NCBI RefSeq assembly: GCF_029846635.1
Contig: NZ_JARVTG010000001.1
Coordinates: forward strand, 558,001-622,000
DNA: 64,000 bases
Reading direction: 5' to 3'
Source of the DNA: Pokkaliibacter sp. MBI-7
GTDB taxonomy: Bacteria; Pseudomonadota; Gammaproteobacteria; Pseudomonadales; Balneatricaceae
Position 1 is the stretch's first letter, and every line of letters starts with the position of its first letter. The notes under the pieces were generated by a model that saw only the letters and a program-made list of their open reading frames with translations, had not been told where the DNA came from and did no database searches. The position numbers were made by a program, and so were the translations under genes. Shown here one piece after another: positions 32,801-44,800 of the stretch.

Positions 32801-35800
32801 TAAACAGCGGCAGTACTCTGCAGGGCTCCGGCACCGTCGGCGATGTGACCGTGCTTGCGGGGGCCACCCTGGCGCCGGGCAACAGCCCCGGTGCGCTGAC
32901 CGTCAACGGTGATCTGGTGGTCAATGGCACCCTGCTGGTGGACATTGACGGTACTACCGCAGGCAGTGAGTACGATCAGCTGATCGTTACCGGCAGTGTT
33001 GATCTGTCCAGTGCCACGCTGTCGGTTGATCTGGGCTATACCCCAACGCTGGCCGATACGTTTACTCTGATTGATAACGATGCCAGTGACAGCGTCACAG
33101 GTACCTTCAGCGGTCTGGCGGAAGGGGCAACGGTGCTGATCAGCGGCCGTGCGTTCCAGATCACCTACGTCGGTGGCGATGGTAACGATGTGCAGCTGGT
33201 GGTGCAGAACATTGCGCCCACGCTGAGCGATCTCTCTACCCTCAATGGCGGCAGCCTGAGCTACGTCGAAGACAGCGGCGCCCTGCTGCTGGACAGCGGC
33301 GAGGATGCGCTGGTCAGCGATAGCGACTCCGCTGACTTCGATGGCGGCAACGTCACCGTGTCTGTCACCAGTAACGGTGTCAGCAGTGAAGATGTTCTGT
33401 CGGTACGCCATCAGGGCACCGGCAGCGGGCAGATCGGTGTGTCCGGCACCACGATCAGTTATGAAGGTACCGTGATCGGTACCCTGAGTGGGGGTACGTC
33501 CGGCAACGCACTGGTGATCAGTCTGAACAGCCATGCCACCGCCGCGGCGGTGCAGGCACTGGTCCGTAATCTGACCTATACCAATACCAACAGCGCCGAT
33601 ATGAACACCGGCAGCCGCACCCTGAGCGTGTCGGTCAGTGATGGCGACGGTGGCACCAGCAGTGCCTCGACCATTGCTATCGACCTGACGGCCGTCAACG
33701 ATGCGCCCACCCTGACCGCTACCGCCACCAACCCCTCATGGGTGGAAAATGGCAGCGCGGCCGCCCTGTTCAGTGGCACCGCGGCTTCCGCGATAGAAGA
33801 CAGCCAGACCTTCACCGGCCTGACCCTGACCGTCACCCATGTGGCCAGTGGCAGCAGTGAGCTGCTGGGCCTCGACGGCAGCAGTATCGCTCTGACCGAC
33901 GGTAATACCGGCACCACCAGCAGCCATGATCTGAGCTACAGCGTCAGCGTATCGGGCAGCACCGCTACCCTGACCGTCAGTGGTGGCACGCTGAGTGCTG
34001 CCGAGCTGCAAACGCTGGTGAATGCGCTGAGCTATCAGAACACCTCCGACGATCCTGGCACGGCCAGCCGTGTTGTCACCCTGACCTCGGTCACTGACAG
34101 CGGTGGCACCGCCAGTGGCGGAGTAAATACCACCACGCTGTCCATTGCTTCCACGGTAGCGGTGACGCCGGTCAACGATGCCCCGGTGCTGACGGCTACG
34201 GCGGCGAATCCGACCTTTGTGGAAAATGGTAGTGCCCTCACCCTGTTCAGTGGTGCCTCGGCTTCCGCGGTAGAAAGCAGTCAGACCTTCACCGGCCTGA
34301 CCCTGACCGTCACCAATGTGGCCAGTGGCAGCAGTGAGCTGCTGGGTCTCGACGGCAGCAGCATCGCTCTGACCGACGGCAATACCGGCACCACCAGCAG
34401 CCATGATCTGAGCTACAGCGTCAGCGTATCGGGCAGCACCGCTACCCTGACCGTCAGTGGCAGCACGCTGTCCGCCACCGAACTGCAGACGCTGGTCAAT
34501 AACCTGACCTATCAGAACACCTCCGACGATCCCGGTGCGGCAACCCGCACTGTCACCCTGACGTCCGTGACCGACAGTGGTGATACAGCCAATGGTGGTA
34601 CGGCAACCACGGCCCTGTCCGTGGCCTCTGCGGTCTCGGTGACGCCGGTCAATGATGCGCCGACGCTGACAGTCACCAGCAATAACCCGACCTATACCGA
34701 AAACGCCACGGCCGTCAGCCTGTTCTCCGGGGCAGATGTCGGGGCACTGGAAAGTGGCCAGACGCTAAGCAGTCTGACACTGACCATTACCAATCTGAGC
34801 GATGGCAGTGCTGAACTGCTGACCTTCGATGGCACCACTGTTGCCCTTATCAACGGCAGCACGGGCACCACCCTGTCCAATGGTCTGCACTACAGCATTA
34901 GTCTGTCCGGCACCACCGCCACCGTCACCCTGAGTGGCGGTACACTGAGTGCTGCCGCAGCCGAGACGCTGATCAACGGACTGAGCTATCAGAATACCTC
35001 TGAGGATCCCACTACCACTGACCGCGTCGTGACTCTGACGTCATTGCAGGACAATGGCGGCACTGCCAGCAGTGGTGCAGATACCTCCACGCTGTCGCTG
35101 ACCTCCACCCTTAAGGTCAAGGCCCTCAATGACGCGCCTGTGCTGACTGACAGCAACCTGTCGCTGGGTGATGTTGATGAAGATGCCGGTGCACCTGCAG
35201 GCACGGTAGGCACCCTGGTTTCTGATCTGGTCTCGGGCAGTAATGTCAGCGATCCGGATGGTGAGGGTCTGGGTATCGCCGTGATTGATGTCAACAGCAA
35301 CGGCACCCTCTACTACTCGACTGATGGCGGATCGACATGGACAGCGGCCAGTGGCATTACGGCAGCCAGTGCGCTCGTGCTCTATGCCGACAGCAATACC
35401 CGCGTGTATTTCCAGGCAGACGCTGACTTCAATGGCACCCTGTCCGATGCCATCACCATCAAGGCCTGGGATCGTACCGGCGGCTATGACAATGGTGACA
35501 CCGGCGTCAATGCCTCCAGTGACCTGGATACGGATCGTACGGCCACCTTTGGGGTGGAGTTTATCAATACCCGTCAGACCACCGTGGTCGGTGACTATCT
35601 GTACATTGCCGACAGTGGGAATGGTCTGCACATCGTCGACGTCAGTGACCCGACCAACCCGGTACTGCTCAGCACCTATGACACGCCGGACGAGCCACGC
35701 GGTGTGGTTATTGTCAATAACATCGCCTATATCGCGGATGAAGACAGCGGCCTGCAAATTGTCGATGTCAGTGACCCGACCCACCCGACCCTGCTGGGCA

Positions 35801-38800
35801 GTATCGGGCGCGGTAACGGCTATGCCTTCGGTATTGCGGTGGAAGGCAATTATGCCTATATCGCCAGTGCCTACGGTGGCCTGCAGGTCATTGACGTGTC
35901 GGACCCCACCCAGCCGTCGCTGGCGGCCCAGCTCGATTATCCCTCCTCGGGCAATGCCATGCGTGTTGTGGTGGAAGGCAATTACGCCTACATCGCGGAT
36001 ACGACAGGCGGAGTCCAGATCATTGATATTACGGATCCCACCCAGCCCAGTCTGGCCGCTACGTTTGCAACCAGCAGCGATGCCTATGACCTGACGCTGA
36101 GCGGCAGCACCCTCTATGTCGCGACTACCAATGCACTGCTGGTGCTGGACGTCAGCGATCCGGGCAACCCCATTCAGACAGGCAGCTATGCCACCGGTGG
36201 CGAAACCCGCGGTGTCACCGTCAATGGCAATTATGCCTATGTCACCGACAGCCGAACCGTCAAAATGCTGGATGTCAGCGACCCCAGCAATCCCACGCTG
36301 GTCGCCACCCTGACAACGGGCTACATCGCCAGCAACGTGACGTTCAGCGATGGCATTCTGTATGTCGGCATGACGCAGGTCGGCGGTGCCATTGATATCT
36401 TCGGTATCTCTACTCCTTCCAGCGCCTTCTCCACCGACAGTGATACGGTCAGCCTGACCGTCAGCGCGGTCAATGATGCGCCCACCGCGGGAGTGATCAG
36501 TGCTCAGTCCGCGACCGAAGACAGCGCGTTTAGCTTTACTGTCCCTGCCGGCACCTTCAGTGATGTGGATGCGGGCGACAGCCTGACCCTGAGCGCCACC
36601 CTGACTGACGGTTCCGCCCTGCCGAGCTGGCTGAGCTTTGATGCCAGCACCGGTACCTTCTCCGGTACCCCAGATAACGGTGATGTGGGTGTGATCAGCG
36701 TTAAAGTCACGGCGACCGATGGCAGCAGTGCCTCCGTCAGCAGCAGCTTTGCCCTGACCGTCAGCAATGTGAACGATGCCCCGACCGCCGGAGTGATCAG
36801 TGCTCAGACGGCGACCGAAGACAGCGCGTTCAGCTTTACTGTCCCTGCCGGCACCTTTGCCGATGTGGACGCCGGCGACAGCCTGACCCTGACCGCCACC
36901 CTGGCTGACGGTTCGGCCCTGCCGTCCTGGCTGAGCTTTAACGCCGCCACCGGCACCTTCTCCGGTACCCCGGATAACGGTGATGTGGGCAGTCTGACGA
37001 TCCGCGTCACCGCCACCGATGGCAGCAGCGCGTCGGTCAGCAGCAGCTTTACCCTGACCGTCAGCAATGTGAACGATGCCCCGACGGCTTCCACCATCGC
37101 AGCACAGACCGCGACGGAAGACAGCGCCTTCAGCTTCACCGTTCCTGCCGGCACCTTCAGTGATGTGGACGCGGGCGACAGCCTGACCCTGACCGCCACC
37201 CTGGCTGATGGTTCGGCCCTGCCGTCATGGCTGAGCTTTAACGCCGCCACCGGCACCTTCTCTGGTACCCCGGATAACGGCGATGTGGGTGCCATCAGCG
37301 TTAAAGTCACCGCCACCGATGGCAGTAGTGCCTTCGTCAGCAGCAGCTTTGCCCTGACCGTCAGCAATGTGAACGATGCGCCAACGGCTTCCACCATCGC
37401 AGCGCAGACCGCGACCGAAGACAGCGCGTTTAGCTTTACCGTCCCTGCCGGCACCTTCAGTGATGTCGACGCCGGCGACAGCCTGACGCTGACCGCCACC
37501 CTGGCTGACGGTTCCGCTCTGCCGTCATGGCTGAGCTTCAACGCCGCCACCGGCACCTTCTCCGGTACCCCGGCGAACGGCGATGTGGGTGTGATCAGCG
37601 TTAAAGTCACGGCGACCGATGGCAGCAGTGCCTCCGTCAGCAGCAGCTTTACGCTGACCGTCAGCAATGTGAACGATGCCCCGACCGCCGGCACCATTGC
37701 CGCTCAGTCGGCACTGGAAGACAGCGCGTTCAGCTTTACCGTCCCTGCCGGCACCTTCAGTGATGTGGACGCCGGCGACAGCCTGACCCTGACCGCCACC
37801 CTGGCTGACGGTTCCGCTCTGCCGTCCTGGCTGAGCTTCAACGCCGCCACCGGTACCTTCTCCGGTACCCCGGATAACGGCGATGTGGGCGCCATCAGCG
37901 TTAAAGTCACGGCGACCGATGGCAGCAGTGCCTCCGTCAGCAGCAGCTTTACGCTGACCGTCAGCAATGTGAACGATGCCCCGACCGCCGGCACCATTGC
38001 CGCTCAGTCGGCACTGGAAGACAGCGCGTTCAGCTTTACCGTCCCTGCCGGCACCTTCAGTGATGTGGACGCCGGCGACAGCCTGACCCTGACCGCCACC
38101 CTGGCTGACGGTTCCGCTCTGCCGTCCTGGCTGAGCTTCAACGCCGCCACCGGTACCTTCTCCGGTACGCCGGATAACGGCGATGTGGGTGCCATCAGCG
38201 TTAAAGTCACAGCGACCGATGGCAGCAGTGCCTCCGTCACCAGCAGCTTTACGCTGACCGTCAGCAATGTGAACGATGCCCCGACCGCCGGCACCATTGC
38301 CGCTCAGTCGGCACTGGAAGACAGCGCGTTCAGCTTTACCGTCCCTGCCGGCACCTTCAGTGATGTGGACGCCGGCGACAGCCTGACCCTGACCGCCACC
38401 CTGGCTGACGGTTCCGCTCTGCCGTCCTGGCTGAGCTTCAACGCCGCCACCGGTACCTTCTCCGGTACGCCGGATAACGGCGATGTGGGTGCCATCAGCG
38501 TTAAAGTCACAGCGACCGATGGCAGCAGTGCCTCCGTCACCAGCAGCTTTACGCTGACCGTCAGCAACGTGAACGATGCCCCGACCGCCGGAGTGATCAG
38601 TGCTCAGACGGCGACCGAAGACAGCGCCTTCAGCTTTACCGTCCCTGCCGGTACCTTCAGTGATGTGGACGCTGGCGACAGCCTGACCCTCACGGCTACC
38701 CTGGCCGACGGTTCCGCTCTGCCGTCATGGCTGAGCTTTAACGCCGCCACCGGTACCTTCTCCGGTACCCCGGATAACGGTGATGTGGGCAGTCTGACGA

Positions 38801-41800
38801 TCCGCGTCACCGCCACCGATAACAGCGGTGCCTCGGTCAGCAGCAGCTTTACCCTGACCGTCAGCAACGTGAACGATGCCCCGACCACCGGCACCATTGC
38901 CGCTCAGTCGGCGCTGGAAGACAGCGCGTTTAGCTTTACCGTCCCTGCCGGCACCTTTGCCGATGTGGACGCCGGCGACAGCCTGACCCTCACGGCTACC
39001 CTGGCCGACGGTTCGGCCCTGCCGTCCTGGCTGAGCTTCAACGCCGCCACCGGTACCTTCTCCGGTACCCCGGATAACGGCGATGTGGGTGTAATCAGCG
39101 TTAAAGTGACCGCCACCGATGGCAGCCGTGCCTCGGTCAGCAGTACCTTTGCCCTGACCGTCAGCAATGTGAACGATGCTCCCACCGCCGGGGTGATCAG
39201 TGCTCAGTCCGCGACCGAAGACAGCGCGTTTAGCTTTACCGTCCCTGCCGGCACCTTTGCCGATGTGGACGCCGGCGGCAGCCTGACCCTGACCGCCACC
39301 CTGGCCGACGGTTCCGCTCTGCCTTCATGGCTGAGCTTCAACGCCGCCACCGGTACCTTCTCCGGTACCCCGGAGAACGGCGATGTGGGTGTGATCAGCG
39401 TTAAAGTCACCGCCACCGATGGCAGCAGCGCGTCGGTCAGCAGCAGCTTTGCCCTGACCGTCAGCAATGTGAACGATGCCCCGACCGCCGGGGTGATCCG
39501 TGCTCAGACGGCGACGGAAGACAGCGCGTTTAGCTTTACTGTCCCTGCTGGCACCTTCAGTGATGTCGATGCCGGCGACAGCCTGACCCTGACCGCCACC
39601 CTGGCTGACGGTTCCACTCTGCCGTCCTGGCTGAGTTTTAACGCCGCCACCGGCACCTTCTCTGGTACGCCGGCGAACGGCGATGTGGGTGCCATCCGCG
39701 TTAAAGTGACCGCCACCGATGGCAGCAGTGCCTCGGTCAGCAGCAGCTTTGCCCTGACCGTGGCCAACACCAACGATGCGCCAACGGCTTCCACCATCGC
39801 AGCACAAACCGCGACCGAAGACAGCGCCTTCAGCTTTACTGTTCCTGCCGGCACCTTCAGTGATGTCGACGCGGGCGACAGCCTGACCCTGAGCGCTACG
39901 CTGGCTGACGGTTCCACTCTGCCGTCCTGGCTGAGCTTCAACGCCGCCACCGGCACCTTCTCCGGTACCCCGGCGAACGGTGATGTGGGTGCCATCAGCA
40001 TTAAAGTGACCGCCACCGATGGCAGCAGTGCGTCGGTCAGCAGCAGCTTTACCCTGACCGTCAGCAACGTGAACAATGCCCCGACCACCGGCACCATTGC
40101 CGCGCAGTCGGCGCTGGAAGACAGCGCGTTTAGCTTTACCGTCCCTGCCGGCACCTTTGCCGATGTGGACGCCGGCGACAGCCTGACCCTCACGGCTACC
40201 CTGGCCGACGGTTCGGCCCTGCCGTCCTGGCTGAGCTTTAACGCCGCCACCGGTACCTTCTCCGGTACCCCGGATAACGGTGATGTGGGCAGTCTGACGA
40301 TCCGTGTCACCGCGACTGACGGTAGCAGCGCGTCGGTCAGCAGTACCTTTACGCTGACGGTCGCCAACGTGAACGATGCCCCGACCGCCGGGGTGATCCG
40401 TGCTCAGACGGCGACCGAAGACAGCGCCTTTAGCTTTACCGTCCCTGCCGGCACCTTCAGTGATGTGGACGCCGGCGACAGCCTGACCCTGACCGCCACC
40501 CTGGCTGACGGTTCGGCCCTGCCGTCCTGGCTGAGTTTCGATGCCAGCACCGGTACCTTCTCCGGTACCCCGGATAACGGTGATGTCGGCAGTCTGAGCC
40601 TTCGGGTCACCGCCACCGATGGCAGCGGTGCCTCGGTCAGCAGTAGCTTTGCCCTGACCGTCACCAATGTGAATGATGCGCCAACGGCCACCGCTCTGAG
40701 TGATCAGCAGGTTGAAGAAGGGAATGTCTTTACCTTTATCCTGCCGGCCTCTGCGTTCAGCGATGTGGATAGCGGCGACAGCCTGACCCTGACCGCCACC
40801 CTGGCCGACGGTTCCGCTCTGCCTTCATGGCTGAGCTTTAACGCCGCCACCGGTACCTTCTCCGGTACGCCGTCCCGCACGGATGTCGGTACGCTGTCGA
40901 TCATGGTGACCGCCACCGATGGCAGTCTGGCCGCTGCCAGCAGTGCGTTCTCGCTGACCATTACCGACCTCAGCACCCCGGTGGCCGGTACCATTACCGA
41001 CCAGCAGGTGGCCGAGGACAGTGCCTTTACCTTCACCGTGCCCGCTGCCACCTTCAGTGAGCTGGGCAGCATCAGCAGCCTGACCGCGACGCTGACGGAT
41101 GGCTCAGCGCTGCCTGCCTGGCTGAGCTTTGATGCCACCACCGGCACCTTCTCCGGTACCCCGGATAACGGCGATGTCGGCAGTCTGAGCATTCGTGTTA
41201 CCGCAACGGACAGTCAGGCGGTCAGCCTGAGCAGTGACTTCACCCTGACCATTGCCAACACGAATGATGCGCCGACCGCCACCGGCATCAGTGATCAGGC
41301 CGCCACGCAGGATGCGGTGTTCAGCTTCACGGTGCCTGCCGGTACCTTCAGTGATGTGGACGCCGGTGACAGCCTGACGCTCACGGCTACTCTGGCCGAC
41401 GGTTCGGCGCTGCCTTCATGGCTGAGTTTCGATGCCAGCACCGGTACCTTCTCCGGTACCCCGGAGAACGGCGATGTCGGCAGTCTGACGATCCGCGTCA
41501 CCGCCACCGATGGCAGCAGTGCCTCCGTCAGCAGCAGCTTTACGCTGACCGTGACCAACGTGAACGATGCCCCGACCGCCGGGGTAATCCGTGCTCAGAG
41601 TGCGACCGAGGACAGCGCCTTTAGCTTTACCGTCCCTGCTGGCACCTTCAGTGATGTGGACGCCGGTGACAGTCTGACGCTGACGGCTACCCTGGCCGAC
41701 GGTTCGGCGCTGCCTTCATGGCTGAGTTTTGATGCCAGCACCGGCACCTTCTCCGGTACCCCGGATAACGGTGATGTGGGCAGTCTGAGCATTCGGGTCA

Positions 41801-44800
41801 CTGCCACCGATGGCAGCGGTGCGTCAGCCAGCAGTGGCTTCGCCCTGACCATCATCAATACCAATGATGCGGCCAGCTCCGGTGTGATTCCGAACCAGAG
41901 CGCCACCGAAGACAGCGCCTTCCGCTTTACCCTGCCCGCCGATACCTTTGTGGATCAGGATGCCGGCGACAGCCTGACCCTGAGCGCTACGCTGGCTGAC
42001 GGTTCGGCCCTGCCGAGCTGGCTGAGTTTCGATGCCAGCACCGGCACCTTCTCCGGTACCCCGGAGAACGGTGATGTCGGCAGTCTGACGATCCGCGTCA
42101 CCGCCACCGATAACAGCGGTGCGGCCATCGCTACGAACTTCACTCTGACGGTGACGAACACGAATGATGCCCCGACCGCCGGGGTGATTAGTGCACAGAG
42201 TGCAACCGAGGACAGCGCGTTTAGCTTTACCGTCCCTGCCGGTACCTTTGCCGATGTGGACGCCGGCGACAGCCTGACCCTCACCGCCACCCTGGCCGAT
42301 GGCTCCGCCCTGCCGTCCTGGCTGAGTTTTGATGCCAGCACCGGCACCTTCTCCGGCACCCCGGATAACGGTGATGTCGGCAGTCTGAGCCTTCGGGTCA
42401 CTGCCACTGACGGTAGCAGCGCGTCGGTCAGCAGTACCTTTACCCTGACCGTCAGCAACGTGAACGATGCGCCAACGGCTTCCACCATCCCAGCGCAGAC
42501 CGCGACGGAAGACAGCGCGTTTAGCTTTACCGTCCCTGCCGGCACCTTTGCCGATGTGGATGCCGGCGACAGCCTGACCCTGAGCGCTACCCTGGCTGAC
42601 GGTTCGGCCATGCCGTCCTGGCTGAGCTTTAACGCCGCCACCGGCACCTTCTCCGGTACCCCGGATAACGGCGATGTCGGCAGTCTGACGATCCGCGTCA
42701 CCGCCACCGATAACAGCGGTGCGGCCATCGCTACGAACTTCACTCTGACGGTGACGAACACGAATGATGCCCCGACCGCCGGGGTGATTAGTGCACAGAG
42801 TGCAACCGAGGACAGCGCGTTTAGCTTTACCGTCCCTGCCGGCACCTTTGCCGATGTGGACGCCGGCGACAGCCTGACCCTCACGGCCACCCTGGCCGAC
42901 GGTTCCGCCCTGCCTTCCTGGCTGAGCTTCAACGCCACCACCGGTACCTTCTCCGGTACCCCGGAGAACGGTGATGTCGGCAGTCTGACGATCCGCATCA
43001 CCGCCACCGATGGCAGCAGCGCGTCGGTCAGCAGCAGCTTTACGCTGACCGTCAGCAATGTGAACGATGCTCCCACCGCCGGGGTGATCAGTGCTCAGTC
43101 CGCGACCGAGGACAGCGCGTTTAGCTTTACCGTCCCTGCCGGCACCTTTGCCGATGTGGACGCCGGCGACAGCCTGACCCTCACGGCCACCCTGGCCGAT
43201 GGTTCGGCCCTACCGTCCTGGCTGAGTTTCGATGCCAGCACCGGCACCTTCTCCGGTACCCCGGATAACGGTGATGTCGGCAGTCTGACGATCCGCGTCA
43301 CCGCCACCGATAACAGCGGTGCGGCCATCGCTACGAACTTCACTCTGACGGTGACGAACACGAATGATGCTCCCACCGCCGGGATGATCAGTGCTCAGTC
43401 CGCGGCCGAAGACAGCGCGTTCAGCTTTACCGTCCCTGCCGGCACCTTCAGTGATGTGGACGCGGGTGACAGTCTGACGCTGAGCGCTACGCTGGCCGAT
43501 GGCTCGGCGCTGCCGAGCTGGCTGAGTTTTGATGCCAGCACCGGTACCTTCTCTGGTACCCCGGATAACGGCGATGTCGGCAGTCTGAGCCTTCGGGTCA
43601 CCGCCACCGATGGCAGCGGTGCCTCGGTCAGCAGTAGCTTTGCCCTGACCGTCACCAATGTGAATGATGCGCCAACGGCTTCCACCCTCCCAGCGCAGAC
43701 CGCGACGGAAGACAGCGCCTTCAGCTTCACCGTTCCTGCCGGCACCTTCAGTGATGTGGATGCCGGCGACAGCCTGACCCTGACCGCCACCCTGGCCGAT
43801 GGCTCGGCGCTGCCGTCCTGGCTGAGTTTCGATGCCGCCACCGGCACCTTCTCCGGTACCCCGGATAACGGCGATGTCGGCAGTCTGAGCCTTCGGGTCA
43901 CCGCCACCGATGGCAGCGGTGCCTCGGTCAGCAGTAGCTTTGCCCTGACCGTCACCAATGTGAATGATGCGCCAACGGCAGGTGCAATCAGTGCTCAGAG
44001 CGCCACCCAGAATGCGGCGTTCAGCTTTACCCTGCCGGCCGATACCTTTGCCGATGTGGACGCCGGTGACAGCCTGACCCTCACGGCTACCCTGGCTGAC
44101 GGTTCCGTCCTGCCGTCCTGGCTGAGTTTTGATGCCAGCACGGGCCAGTTCAGCGGCACTCCGCTGGCGGCCAATGTGGGCACCTTCAGCCTTGCCGTCA
44201 CCGCCACGGATAATACCGGGGCCCAGGTCACCACGACCTTTACGCTGACCGTAGCCCGCGCGACCAGCACCGGGGGCGATCCGGAGTTCCGGACCAATGG
44301 TTCCGGGACACCCACGACGTCAACCACAGGCTCCGCGGGGGGCACTACGCAGGGTAATGGAGGTCAGGGTGGGCTGTCGTTCAACGGCACACTGGGGGGT
44401 GTTGGCGGCAACGGAGGCAATGGTGGCAGCTCGGTGGTCACCACGATCTTCCAGTCGGGTAACTCAGGCGGCAATGGGGGCTTCGGTACTTCGCAGATTA
44501 GCAGCACCTTCCAGAACGGTACCGGCGCGGGCTTTGGCTCGTTCAACAGCAGTCTGGGCAGCTTCCCCAGCTTCAACAACGGCGGTGCGCTGGGCGGCAG
44601 CTCCACGCTGGCAGGCATGTTCTCAGGTATCCATCTGCCCTCCATCACGCCGATGCAGATCTTCTCCGGCGGCAGCTGGAGCAATATCGATGTGGATAAC
44701 GGTGGCTTTAATGGCACCGGTGGTGCCGGTGGTGCTGGCGCGTCACTGGCCGTGTTCTCACCCGGCCTGGATCAGCAATTGCGCGCCCTTGACGACAACG

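Noticed and set aside
36504..43958. Long open frames on the minus strand across the Ig-like repeat region (for example 36804-37697 and 41955-43076)
   Set aside because: They are a side effect of the 300-base in-frame repeats: a stop-free antisense frame in one unit is stop-free in all. The translations are low-complexity and unlike any protein, and they have no ribosome-binding sites.
36481..44271. CRISPR-like array
   Set aside because: The repeats are 300 bases, contiguous and coding, with no spacers and no cas genes.
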